DNA from: Myrica gale
Taxonomy: Eukaryota; Streptophyta; Magnoliopsida; Fagales; Myricaceae
Length of the DNA stretch: 64,000 bases
Reading direction: 5' to 3'
Assembly: GCA_963930655.1 (NCBI GenBank)
Contig: OZ005614.1
Coordinates: 806,001-870,000 of the forward strand
Shown here: one piece after another, positions 49,750-61,856 of the stretch
How positions within the stretch are numbered: position 1 is the stretch's first letter
Layout of the letters: each line of letters opens with the position of its first letter
Translations under genes and position numbers: made by a program
Notes under the pieces: model-generated
Database searches by the model: none
What the model was told of the DNA's origin: nothing
What the model saw: the letters and a program-made list of their open reading frames with translations, nothing else

Positions 49750-51286
49750 ATGGGCTCTGCTGATCATCGTCAACATATTCTAATGCTACCATTCCTGGCT
49801 CAAGGACATCTCATACCATTCCTAGCATTGGCAAGGCAAATCCACAGAAGTACCGGCTTCACCATCACCATCGCCAGTACCCACCTCAACGTTCAGTACC
49901 TCCGTTCTGCCATATCCTCCGACCCCGACTCAAACTCTTTCTCCGGCTCCAAAATCCACCTTGCTGAGCTCTCTTTCTGTAGTTCTGACCACGGCTTACC
50001 ACCCAACGCAGAGAACACCGAGAGCTTGTTTGGTAATGCCTTGCCAATCTTCTGCCACGCATCGAGGACACTAGAAGCTCCTTTCCGTCTCCTAGTCCGC
50101 GATATCATGCACCAAGAAGGCCAGCCTCCTCTTTCCATCATATCAGATGTGTTCTTTGGGTGGGCCGTCAATGTTGCAAGGAGTGTAGGGAGTGTGAGTG
50201 TCACTTTCACCACCTGTGGCGCCTATGGCACCGCCGCTTACATGTCTTTCTGGCTGAACCTCCCGCATCGTCACACTGATTGCGAAGAGTTCACGCTGCC
50301 AGGGCTACCTGATAGCCATCGCTCACAACTGCACCCGTTAGCAAAAGCTGCAGATGGTACCGATACGTGGTCTATATTTATGCAGTCACAGATTTCACTT
50401 TCTTTATTGTCTCATGTATGGTTGTGTAACACTGTCGAAGATATTGAAGTTTTAGGATTGGAAGTTCTGAGAAAACTTCTCAAGCTTCCCGTTTGGGCTA
50501 TTGGTCCTCTTCTTCCCCCAGCCGCGCTTAGAAAGTACTCCTCCTCTTCTGGCTTGAATATTTCTAGGCAACATGCCGGTAAGAAGCCCGGAATATGCCC
50601 TGAAAATTGTATCGAGTGGCTCAATCTACATGATCCAGCTTCCGTTATTTATATTTCATTTGGTTCCCAGAACACCATCGGTGCCTCCCAAATGAGAGAG
50701 TTAGCTCTAGGCTTAGAAGGAAGTGGAAAACCTTTCATTTGGGTCCTAAGGGCTAAGGCCACCTATTGGTTTTGATATTAAAGGCGAATTCAGAGCGGAA
50801 TGGTTGCCGGAAGGGTTTGAAAAGCGAATGACTGAAAGCAAACAAGGCTTGTTGGTGCACAATTGGGCGCCTCAACTGGAGGTTCTGGCACACAAATCTA
50901 CGGGAGCGTTTCTAAGCCACTGCGGGTGGAACTCGGTGTTGGAGAGCTTAAGCCAGGGAGTGCCTCTCATAGGGTGGCCTATGGGGGCGGAGCAGACTTA
51001 TAATTCGAAGATGCTGGTGGAGGAGATGGGCGTGTGCGAGGAGTTGGCAAGGGGAGTGCAGACTGATATTGTAGGGAAGCAAGTGGAGAGGGTGATAGAG
51101 TTGGTCATGAACAAGGAGACGGGCAAGGGCAATGAGATGGAGAAGAAGGCTGCCGAGATTAGAGAGCGAATAATTGTAGCAATAAAGGATCCAGATGGAG
51201 ACGAGGAATATGGGTCCTCTGCCATAGCATTGGACGATTTTGTAAGGACCATTCTAACTAAGATAAAGTTAGAACTATCACAGTAA
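49750..51286 (+). pseudogene. UGT92A1: UGT92A1-like UDP-glycosyltransferase, frameshifted
   Basis: Family-1 glycosyltransferases transfer sugars from UDP-sugars to small molecules in the cytosol. The first open part (49750-50775, 341 codons) starts with MGSADHRQHILMLPFLAQGH; His20 is the expected catalytic base and Asp133 (IISDVFFGW) its partner. It runs through YISFGSQNT to GKPFIWVLR and then breaks. The sequence 'ctaaggg' is followed by near-repeat 'ctaaggc': seven bases at about 50752-50758 are extra and shift the frame to a stop at 50773-50775. The other frame continues without loss (GFDIKGEFRAEWLPEGFEKR) to the 44-residue PSPG sugar-donor box (50864-50995, WAPQ...HCGWNS...AEQ) and a stop at 51284-51286. 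Without the insertion it would encode about 509 residues, family-like. Intronless as drawn. A very young null allele or an assembly error. Confidence 0.9.
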
Positions 51287-51306
51287 TAATGCATCGAGAT
51301 TAGATT

Positions 51307-51689
51307 AGGATGTTGTTTTCTGGAAAAAAAATAGTAAGATTTTTAAGATTTAGATAGAATTAGGAATATTTACGTGTATCAGAGTTTTATAGATTTTTGT
51401 ATAAAAGGTGATAAAAAGATTTAATAATATTTAATTTTTGTTAGAATTTGTAAAAGATATTATTTGAGGTAATTGTTTAATAAAAAAATATTGAAGTTAG
51501 GTAAAAAGTATTGAGAGATGAGATTTGTTATAATTTTTTAAAATGTATTGGAGTTTATGTAATAAATTGTTGAAGATTTTGTAAAATGTATTGATATTTG
51601 TGTATTAATTTTTGATATTTTAAATATTCATTTTGCAAATTTATTAAATATATTTGTATTCTACTTTTACAAACGAAACATGCTTCAGG
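51307..51689. mobile_element. AT-rich MITE downstream of the UGT
   Basis: The right end 'acaaacgaaacatgcttca' and the left 'aggatgttgttttct' are roughly inverted; the body has repeated 'gtaaaatgtattg' and 'tgaagttaggtaaaaagtat' words like those of 35536-35856. Member of the same family, ends less exact. Confidence 0.45.
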
Positions 51690-51963
51690 TTAGTAATATA
51701 TATTTGGGATCGATGGACGCGAGTTCCTCGAGTCTTTTGAACTATTTTCTTGTCATGAGAACAATATAGGTCCTTATGTATACCCATTGGTTTCTATTAA
51801 ATTGTTCCGTTAGTTCCTTACAAGCAACTTATAATCGTAACATGAAATCCGATGCATAACGCAAAGGATCAAGGTACACGGAAAGAGCCTTATGTTGAAA
51901 GAAAAGTACCCTAATCGGCGATGGGCAGTTTTTATTAGATAATTGCATTTATTTGGTTGCGAT

Positions 51964-53400
51964 TAGAGCTGTAAACGAGCCGAGTAATGACATATATATT
52001 GAGCTCGAGCTTGGCTCGTTTCATACATAAAAGCTCGATCTCAACTCGAGCTCGAATAAAGATCGAAAATTCTTATTTAAACTCGGCTCGTTAAATTTTA
52101 AATAAGTTCGAGCTCGAGCTCGACACAAAATAAACAAACGAGCGTGAGCTCGTTTTTTTATTTTTTAAATTAGGGTGACCATTCTCATGTTTTGAAACTA
52201 TCATACTTTGGACACTCAAAATTTTTGCTCTAATTAAAAAAAATACAAAATAATCTCTCTCCTAATTACCATGTAATTATGTATAAAAGTTCTAAATTTA
52301 TGATCTACAGTATAATTAACATAGGCCAATAGTAGAGACATCTATTCCTAAAGATAGATGCTCTTAGCTTATTAATTACGATAATCTCAATTGTATTTTG
52401 ACTCGATAAAATCTCAATGGTACATTCTATGTCTTAAGGTATAATAAACATGACCTATTAATTAAATTAGAATTGCTTTCATACTTATCCGCTATCCCAC
52501 AATAAGGAACTCATCTAATTTTAACCTTCTATGCACAAAATCAAGTTTAGTTATTTATACTTTTGTCAAAATTTGATATATATTGAATGTCTAGATCATT
52601 GGATTGTAATGATGAAAGTTACGAAGACGAAGATTAACGGAATTTCTTATGAAATATTTTTTAACTTCACATTAGCTATATAAATATACGAATGACTATG
52701 AATTACTAAGAAAATGTTAAACTAACACGAAACACATATGTTATATAAATTGAAGTGGCTGAATTTTTAAATAAATATAAAATGGTAAAACATGTAATTA
52801 CATATATGTGGTTATAACATAGAAATTAAGAAACAACTCTTGCATAGTGTTTCAAACTTAAATTAAAATGAATAACAAAATGTATGAATAGATATACACA
52901 CATTAATATCAAACAAAATGACAAGCTATTAAAAATATTTTTTTATATAAATAAAAAATATTTAATTACATATGTTATTATAAATATATTAAATTGAGGT
53001 TAAACTAAAATACATAACAAAATATATACTTATATAATCAAAAATGACATATGCATCTATATATTTTTTATAACGTAACTTAATATGATTATATCATAAA
53101 AATTTAATATAAACCATAACACATGCATATACATAGGGGTATATATATATAAAATAGTAAGAATATAAATATAACATGTATCTTTTCAATACGAGATTTT
53201 AAATGAGCTCAAATGAGCCCAGTCGAGTTTGTATAAGCTTTGTTCGCAAGCTTACATCAAGCCTAATAGAGTTTAACTAATATTCGAACTAGAAATGATG
53301 TTTGAACTCGGCTCGTTTATTAAACGAACCAAACTCGAATCAAACTTATACGAGCCGAATTCGAGTTGTTCATGAACAGTTCAGATAATTTACAACCCTA
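51964..53400. mobile_element. 1.44-kb non-autonomous hAT-like element
   Basis: The left end 'tagagctgtaaacgagccga' and the right end 'aatttacaaccctaa' form short TIRs (TAGRGYTGTAAA). Subterminal regions are dense in inverted 'gagctcg' and 'ggctcgt' words. The interior, over 1 kb, is AT-rich and non-coding. Flanking octamers 'gttgcgat' and 'attacaat' differ only by three G-to-A changes, as expected for an aged 8-bp hAT target duplication. Confidence 0.65.
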
Positions 53401-54420
53401 ATTACAATATAATTTCATGTGAATTGAAACTCAGGTCAGCTCTCATTAAAAAGATTGGTAAAATCTCAAGAAAAGATTTGTATTATATTTAGGAATATAT
53501 CATGTATATATTTATTTATGCTTTTCCTCCGTTAGTGCTCTGATTATATATAAATATGTGTGGTATATATGGAATTGGTACATTAGGTATATATTAATAT
53601 TAATTTTATAACGTAATTTTTGCTGTCTGTTCTCTGATCCCTTTATTAGCCGACGTTGGTAGGTAAAATCGCGAGATTGCATGCGAATCCGAATAACAAT
53701 AAACAGGGTATCTTAGATCTTATCTTAGTTTTTAAAATTTAATATGTTACATGATTATACGTAATTAACTATTCATTTTTCAACCAATCTATTCTCTTTG
53801 TCTATATATGATCCACTGCCTTCGCCCATCCAACAGAACCAACCAAAATCTCTATTTCTCTCCCTCTCTCCTGGAGCAGTTGGTAAGTTGGTAGTTACTA
53901 GTACTACGTAAGCAACTTTAGCTGTACTGTACAGTACTTGGGTTTGTTGAAGACTGAGGTTGCAAGGAACCTTGGGAAAGTATTCCTACTCTCCCTCAAA
54001 ATAAAACAAAAAGATAGGCACTTTCCGTTAGCATTAGTTGGATAATATCTGGCTAAATTTAACTACTCCCACCATAAATACAGCGAGAAGTAGCCAGCCC
54101 ATATACCTTGTTGGCCATTTTGTTACGCACGAGAGCCACTATCTTGGTATCTCCTTTGGAAAAGCTCCTTAGCAAGAGAATAAAGTTGCTTTTGGCCGCA
54201 GAAGAGCGCAAGTTAGAAGTTTCTTCATCCCAGAAAAGTAATATAAAAGGTTATCGAGAAATTCCGACGATTTCTTTATCCCCCATCTGCAGCCTCGAAT
54301 TCCTCGTGGAGCCTGCAGGAACACGGGGTTATTTTTTCCCTGTTCGTTTCAGATTTTGCGGAAGCGACGGCTTTTGGTTTTTTTTTTCTAGATACGACGG
54401 CTTTTGGTTGGGTGAGAAGA

Positions 54421-56660
54421 ATGTTGTGCCGAATGGTTATGGTGACGAAGAAGAAGACGAACGGAACGGTGCCGGTTTACCTCAATGTGTACGATCTGAC
54501 GCCGATTAATGGGTACGCGTACTGGCTCGGCCTTGGAGTCTACCATTCTGGCGTGCAAGGTGAGCTTTTACTTTAATAGTACGGTTTTTTTTTTATCTTC
54601 ATTTTCTGTTTTGATGCGGTATATTTTGTTGTTATCCATTTTTTAATGTTTTTATTGGTGTTTGGGTCCTAGAAAAGCGAAGGAAAATCATAGAAAATGA
54701 AATAAAGGTTGGATTTAGTAACGGCGAATTGAACTTGCGGATGGTATAAGATACTAATTATTCCATCTTTGGCTTTGAACTTTCTTGTTGGGTTTAAGTT
54801 CAGATCCGTAGTTATGGCTTGTGTAGAATCTGCGTAATGGGAAGCTAAATTCATTGTTTTTTAGCTTAGAAATTTGGTGAATTTGTCATGGGAAGTTTTT
54901 TTAACTTCTATGTCTCGCAGTTTACTCTTCCAATAATAATCTTTGGATCTAGGAAAGGAGCAGTTTACTCTGGAGAACAGTAATGGTCATTGAAGGAGGT
55001 TGTTTCGTCGTTTGGGAAGTGAGGAAAAGGGAAAAACTTTACTCAATTGAGAATAACTTAAACTCTGAAGTAAACTTCTTTTTATCGAATTGGGGTGGGT
55101 TGAGTTTCTTGAGAATCTAGGAAACCAGATCATTATGGAAGAAAAATGTTCCTTAATTTCGTCGGCAACCAAAGAGATGGTAAATGGGTTTCGTGAGTAA
55201 ATAAGATTCTCTAATAGATGCGTTTTTTCTAAAGCTCCGACATTCCATGCATTTCTAGATTTTGGACTTATTCTTTCCCTATTTTTTGGTCTAATCTGGT
55301 ACAGTTCATAATGTTGAATATGGGTTTGGAGCACATGAGCATGCAACATCAGGGATTTTTGAGGTGGAACCAAAGCATTGCCCGGGTTTCACTTTCAGAA
55401 AATCTATCTTAATAGGGAGAACCGATCTAGGTCCAAAAGAGGTTCGAACCTTTATGGTGAAATTAGCTGAACAGTACTGTGGAAACACTTACCATCTGAT
55501 CACGAAGAACTGCAACCACTTCTGCAACGATGTGTGTGTAAAGTTGGCAGGGAAACCGATTCCTAGGTGGATCAACAGACTCGCTCGACTGGGTAAGAGA
55601 TTGACCAAAATATTTCATTGTTATGTATTTCTGTTTCTACTTGTGAACTTGTTTGTGGAGAAGATTTTATAAATTTAGAATTTAGACTTATGGAAGCTGT
55701 GTTAACACACAGAGGTACCAAAAGATGAACGCTTAGTGCTTGGAACAATCAAGGGCAAAATAAAAGCTTGTAAAATTAGATAGTATGAAAAAGCAAAAAC
55801 AAGCGACAACATTATATGCCCAGTTCTCTGCTACTCCTTTCTCACAATTCACGGTTCCATTGCAAACTATAACCACTTTTTCACCAGAATGAACACCACC
55901 CAGTCCTACCTCACAACTGCTGCCATGAGCACCGCCACAGCACTGCTGCAACCTTCGAAACGCTATCACAAAGTCATTGTGCAGCCCTTAGAATTCTGCC
56001 CTTGTCAGCATTACTGCATTACTGCTGCTGACACAACAAAGGACCTTCTAATCCATGAAAATGCCATCCTTCATCTTTACTTCGACTACCCAAATTTACA
56101 AAGGATATGAATTTAGCAGTCCTCTTTGTTAAAGAATATTTTCACGAAATCCGTGGTACTTTTATTTTTGTTATAGTGCCATGCATATTCTCATTAAATT
56201 GTGCCCTTCAATTTGAGCTGTTGCTACCTGAGTTGTTTCCAGGAATTAAAACAGGTGAAAAAGGAGTTCTTTCTGGTATACTGTTGCATTTGGTTGCTTC
56301 TAAGAAATCGACAGTTTTAAGAGCCACTTTTGTCAACACCTGCAGCCACGGTTGTTTTAAGTCTCTTACTGTAGAAAACAAGTGTGTCATCGATCGTGAA
56401 ATGTGTTATCTTAATGAATCATAGGTTCTTTTTGCAACTGTGTCCTCCCGACGGGTGTCAGCGAAACAAAAATTCGGCAAGTTAGATCTGGGGATAAGGC
56501 TTACGAAGGGGAGAAGAAGAAATTGGGGAGTCATTCAAGTAGGTTCCCGGCTTCTGCAAGTGCTCCACCTCTCGCTGAAATCAGAAGTTCTAGACAAAGA
56601 CGTTGTCTCCTCCCATCTTCCTCTTTGATTCATTCTTCTTCAACCTCAGCCTTGACTTAA
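54421..56660 (+). CDS. DeSI-like / PPPDE-domain thiol peptidase
   Basis: A member of the PPPDE (DeSI) papain-fold family, whose characterised relatives remove SUMO or ubiquitin from proteins. Three exons (54421-54559, 55305-55592, 56425-56660) give 220 residues. The start MLCRMVMVTKKK and the block VPVYLNVYDLTPINGYAYWLGLGVYHSGV match the At4g17486-type group. Catalytic His42 lies in YHSG and Cys116 in NCNHFC. GIFEVEPKHCPGF and LGPKEV are also conserved. The last exon encodes a variable Ser/Lys/Arg-rich tail after CNCVLP. Introns are in phase 1. No transmembrane segment is seen, so a soluble protein is likely. Confidence 0.92.
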
Positions 56661-57401
56661 AAGCTTTAGTGACAATCGGGTCTGCTAGTTCATAGGTGTT
56701 AGGCAAGAAAAAAAGACAGGCAAAAACAGCAAGGCCGTGTCTTTTTTAATTAGTTTCACTAATCGTCTCTCACAGTTAGGGAAACAGCTGCTTGGAAATG
56801 TTGCAGCGTTTCTGTTCTGTAGAATCGTCTGCATTTACTGAAATGGAGATATCTTTTGCTTTTTCCAAATTTCAGTTTTCTGTTAAATACTTATTGCAAT
56901 TCTGTTTTTGGGACTTCTAAGGGGAAAATAACGGGTACTTTGCATAGTGCTTACCTGCATTGAACAGGAATAATTTTTATGGCTTAGTAGGAGACGAATT
57001 TATTGAAAGCGAGTCCCTTGGAATAAACCCTCTCTTTCTCATTTTCAAAGGGAAGGTATGTGTAAGGTTATGACTTCCTTCAAAGTGGGTGGGAATGGTT
57101 CCATTAAAAGAATCAAATCGTATTCTCTGTCGACATCCTCTGGGTAAATAACATGATGAGCTTGGGCTAATCGCGTGCTGGCCTCCTTACCTTTCATTAA
57201 ATGGGCCTGGACAATTGGGCTTCTTTCTATTGAAATCAAATGGGCTTTTTAGCAGTCCATGCTTCTTACCTGGATAAAGCGTAAAGAGGAGTCAAGGTTG
57301 GCCGTAGCGTCTCCTATTAAAGCCGAGGGGCCGCCTTCTGCCTCTGTACTTGGATAGAAAGCAAAATGAACTCCGGTAGCCGGTACTTATTGAAAAATCT
57401 T

Positions 57402-57946
57402 TGTTAGGAATAAAAATTTTAACCGAAGAAAAATTATTTATATGAGACATCTATTATGGGAATATCAAATTGGATTGATTAATTTTCTCACTTATGATTT
57501 GATGAGATTACACGAGACTTTATTTATAAGCCTTTGAAAATAATAGCCTACATTGCTTTAACAATGTGAGGCTATTAACAATTTTAATACTCCCCCGAAC
57601 ACACCTTGAGTTTAGAGTTACAAACAAATAATTTAAGGAAAAAGATAACGCTGGACTGATGTCTGGAGTTTGTCGGACTGATGCCGGAAGGTCGCCAGCC
57701 GAAGCCAGGAGGTCGCTGGTCTGATGTCGAGAAATACCAGATGGTCACCAGACTAATGTCGAAAACATTGTTTTGATACTATGCTAGAAATAAAAATTTT
57801 AAACTGAAGAAAAAATTATTTATACTGATAAGTGAGACATACACTATGGTAATATCAAATTGGATTTATTAATTTTCTCACTTATGATTTGATGAGATTA
57901 CCTGAGATTTTATTTATAAGCCTTTGACAACGTGGGACTATTAACA
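57402..57946 (-). mobile_element. TRIM (small non-coding LTR retrotransposon)
   Basis: Direct repeats 57402-57580 and 57782-57946 act as LTRs. On the minus strand each starts 'tgttaatag' and ends 'cta(a/g)ca', giving TG...CA ends. Just inside the minus-strand 5' LTR lies 'tagtatcaaaac', close to the 'tggtatcagagc' primer-binding site complementary to initiator methionine tRNA. The 201-base interior is non-coding. Flanks 'atctt' and 'atttt' fit a 5-bp target duplication with one change. Confidence 0.78.
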
Positions 57947-58996
57947 ATTTTAATAATCTTTACGCTCCAATAATACTAGTGGAAAAAAAGAGGAATAAAT
58001 CATAATTACGTTAACTGTTTTCTTTCAAACTCCTCTTGAGGACGAGAGGTGGAAAGTCGGAGTGAGAAAAGCAGATCAAAATTCTCTTAATATCTCGCAA
58101 AGAATGGGGAGGGAGAAATGACAAATGGTTGCCATTCGTTAACAAAAAGAAGTCAGCTGGAGTCCTCCATCAACTCCTTTCTCCAAACACGTCTTTGCGA
58201 AACCCATCAACTCCACTGGGTGACTGGTGGCGCCATTGGACAATAGACAAGTGCTAATGGCGGCCTAATGGGAACTTCATCTGACTTCAGAGTTCAAACC
58301 CCATCACCATTTGACTTGGACCCAAGTCCTAAAGTTATTAGGTAGATCTTTGTCCCGCGTAATATCCTAATTGAGGATAGGGCTGTTCGCTAAAGCAACT
58401 GGCTTCGAATCAATCACCAGATGGCAAGGGCTCGTGGTTTTGTTTACTGGTTTTTAGTTTTGAAAGCTTTAATTTTTCTTTTAAAAAAATTCACCCATTT
58501 CTAGGAAAGTATGAGTACGTTTCTTTAAAGATCGAGAAGACGAAAGCCATGTCTGCTTGAAGTCATAGATGTCGGCAGTAAAAAATTATGGATCATAGAA
58601 AGCCTATTTCTTATAAACTTACAACAAGTGGTTCCTTGACAAGAGCTTTAACTTGTCCAACAAATAAACAACACATCCTCGTAACTTACGCAACTTGGGA
58701 GCTTTTGTGAGATGTATTTGGACATATGCAAGCTGCTGATGTTTGAACCTACTCATTAGTACCTTAGCCTCCATATATACGATGCATTGTCTTTGTCCCG
58801 CTTTCGAAGCTTTTCCCCTCACGAAGGGTTATTCATGTTGACTTTTTACGGCGGAAATTTTGGAATTTGATTAAGTTGTTATACCTAATCAGACAGGAAT
58901 AGTTCTACTGTTCTACCAATAACAAAGTTGAGAAAACAGGATATAACAACATCAATTTTAGTTTAAATAAATATATAAACTTAGTGAACTCATATC

Positions 58997-59285
58997 TAGG
59001 GTTGTCCATTGGCCGGTCCGGTCCGGCCAAACCGGACATTTTGTGGAGTATGTATACCGGACCAGACCGGTCATTCTTTCGGTCCGGTCTGGGCCGATTT
59101 GGATCATGTCATTTTGGGCCGATCTTGGGGTTGGGTCATGCCATTTTGGGCTGATTACCAGTTTGGAGAGGTATACTCTGGTCTGGTTTTCCACATGGGT
59201 AACCCAGAATCGGACCGGATTATACCGATCTCGGTCCGGTTTCGGTCTGGATTGGCCAATCCGGCCGGTTTCGTGGACAGCCCTA
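58997..59285. mobile_element. hAT-type MITE with perfect 8-bp target duplication
   Basis: TIRs 'tagggttgtcca' and 'tggacagcccta' close a 289-bp element rich in 'ggtccggt' and 'ccggacc' words. Identical octamers 'ctcatatc' flank it at 58989-58996 and 59286-59293. TIR form and 8-bp duplication together identify a non-autonomous hAT element. Long open frames on both strands here are chance products of its repeats. Confidence 0.9.
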
Positions 59286-60251
59286 CTCATATCCACTACC
59301 TCACGCCACGAGTCTTTCCAAGAGGCCAGGGAAATACCTTTTTCATTATCGGAGTTCAGTTTCTTCCTTCAAACGACTAAGCTAGCACCTTGGAAGCCTA
59401 GTACGTAGTCTATACAAATCAAACTGGATAGCTATTTTTCAATAGGTTTCCCACCATACGACTATCCTCGCAAACTTCTGAAGTGGAAAAACTTACCCGA
59501 AGAGTATCAAACTTCAACATCTACGTTGGTTAGACTCACAAGTCACGATCCTGGTAGCTGAAAACGACAGCCATCCAAGCCCTTTCCCGAGACATCATTT
59601 TTGTGTGTTAAGACCCTTTTCGAACACCCGTTCGGCCACTCCTTAATCTTTGCTGTTTCCGGCCAGTGACTGTCATATCTGTTTTCGTTATAGACATATC
59701 TTTAAAGTTGCTTTGCTTGATCCAGGTCACGATTTAAATTGGAAACATCTGGTTTGAGGTTGAAGAAAGGTGTAAGGTGCCCAATAAATCTAAAAAGGGC
59801 ATAGCAACTTCTCATGCTTCCTGTTGTCTAGTACGGTGGTCCAGAACATGGAAACGGCATGACAATTATTGTGCCCATTATGGGATGTTGGAAACTGTGG
59901 AGTAAGAGATTTGTAAGTGGGTTTGGCCAGAAAGAAAAATTAACAAGAATCAATTAATCAAAAAACAACTCAGACCAGTCCACAAGAGACGAAGCAAAGT
60001 GGCTGAATCCAGCCTATAAAAAAAAAAGTGGCTGAATCCAATTAGCAACAGCAACTCCTACCTCCCATTATTGTTCAATATCTAAATAATAAATGAATTT
60101 TAGATTCAACGAATTTCGCATTAAGCACTGTGTTCAAAGTTTCTGTAAAGGGAGAGGCAGGCACCACAGCAGGCTATAGCGAATTATATTAAGCAAAAGT
60201 TTACTTATTCCCCATTTGCGGTGCGCACATTTCTGGCCAACAAGCAGATTA

Positions 60252-60345
60252 CTTGGTGGCAACAGGTGCGGCACCTGCCCGAACAGTGCTGCACTGTTCG
60301 GGCGGCCCTCACTCACACACTGCAGCAAGTGACCGAACTGCAGCA
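60252..60345. repeat. GC-rich hairpin cluster
   Basis: 'gcccgaacagtg' and 'cactgttcgggc' (about 60277-60303) form a perfect 12-bp stem with a 3-base loop, preceded by 'ggtgcggcacc'. About 30 bases on, 'ctgcag..aagtgaccgaactgcag' is another partly self-complementary word. Shares 'gcccga' and 'gaccgaact' words with 15369-15417 and 63449-63601. Confidence 0.65.
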
Positions 60346-61856
60346 GACCCTCACAAGGGTTTTACTGGTTCTACAGTTCAGAGTCTGTGCAACAAGAAAA
60401 AATATCCGATTGTTTTTTAATAAAATAATTGTGTTTACCAGAAGCACTTGAACTACCTCAACTACTTGTCAGATCTTCACAATGAATCTGGTTGCTAACA
60501 AGTTCTGGTCTTTTGTCGCATCAAATAGAAAATCAATGATCTTTTTTGAAAAAAAAAATTCTCTTTTTTTTTCAGCAAGCAAACGAACGCACAGAGAAAA
60601 CAGAACCAAAGATTAAGGACAGATAGAGCCTAAAGAAAATTACGAAAGAAGGGAGTCTTTTCTTTTCTACTATGGAAAGGGAGAAGATGATCCACAACAT
60701 GCTGAAGCGGGAAGTCCTGCAGGTGGGGGAAAGCATGGTGGCCCATTAGGTCAAATGGGATAGAGGATAGAGTAGAGAGAGCACATCGGAGATACGTGGG
60801 CTTTATCTCCAATTACTATGAAGCAGAGGAGAGTGAAGCGCCTGAAAGGTGAGCAAAGAGTCTCCCTCCAGAGGACCAGAACAATGTTGCTGCGTTTGAG
60901 AGAGGTTGCCATGGAGGAAAGTTACTCCTTTACATACAGTTGGTTTTGCAAATTCAATCCTGTATTTTGATTCTTCAGCTACAGATGTGAAAGTGAAACT
61001 CTCGAGTACATTTGGTGCAGAGGGAAAGCCTGAAATGTCCTCGTTCATGAAAATCGAAGGACAAGTTCATTAATTTTGGCAGAATCTGCGGTAAGTAATT
61101 CCATAGATTCACGTGACTGACTAGTTCTCCATAGACAATGGCCAAACACTGAAACATCATCACAAGTTGCTTCTGTTTCCAACTGTACACACCATCGTTG
61201 GCCCATTTCCCATCTCTTTTCGTGCCGTTTCCTATCAGGTCCTTGCCATTGTATTTTTCAACCTTTTTTCCCGACAACACTATCCGTCGATCCAAGTTAC
61301 TTTTACCGATCCAAGACATAGTTACACAAAATAGCGGTTGAGATTGGTTACAGTAGGTTCAAGGTTGTACATAACTACAACAGAAAATTATTTGTAACTC
61401 CGAGAAATCTAGAAAAGAGACCCACCTCACATGCGCCTTGTCCCATGGTCGGAAACTCGGAAAATTCACACTAACTGTTTCCAATCATGGTCGAACAACT
61501 CATACCGCACCCAGAAACAAGAAAGAGTGAACAAGACGTATCTGGAAAAATCACAATGTGAAAGGAGAACAGACGACAATCGCTTCTATTTTACTTAAAA
61601 ATCAATCTGTTTGACAAATTTTTACAGCCAAACTATAACAAAAGAATACAGTACGATACTATAAGGAGTACACGAGGAGAAAGGATCGATTGTTGTCTGT
61701 TAAAAGAGGAGTGGTTAGATCCATCTGTGTATTCAAGCACAGATTAATTATCTGTTTCTAATATGATTTATTTGTGTAATTTCACCAACAAATGGGTTAG
61801 TGAGAGCAAATAATCAATCAGTCATTACCAAACTATGACAGATACCTCTCCACATT

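Larger units (their letters stand above)
51287..54420. other. AT-rich intergenic region holding two transposons
   Basis: No protein gene is supported. It contains a MITE (51307-51689) and a 1.4-kb hAT-like element (51964-53400). The last 600 bases should hold the DeSI-like promoter and leader, including a CT-rich stretch near 53850 and the 15-base repeat 'cgacggcttttggtt' at about 54365 and 54397. A 133-codon open frame (54108-54509) overlaps the DeSI start in another frame and is probably not translated as a separate protein. Confidence 0.55.
56661..61856. other. Intergenic region between DeSI-like and DUF868 genes
   Basis: No supportable gene. It contains a TRIM (57402-57946), a hAT MITE (58997-59285) and a GC-rich hairpin cluster (60252-60345). 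Two overlapping minus-strand open frames at 60803-61319 look somewhat protein-like (for example 'LESFTFTSVAEESKYRIEF') but match no family I know and lack clear splice context. Confidence 0.5.

Noticed and set aside
54108..54509. 133-codon open frame before the DeSI-like gene
   Set aside because: It overlaps the DeSI start in another frame and has no recognisable domain; more likely leader or promoter sequence.
59009..59408. Overlapping open frames of over 110 codons on both strands
   Set aside because: They lie in a hAT MITE whose GC-rich repeats lack stops in several frames; the proteins are repetitive and match no family.
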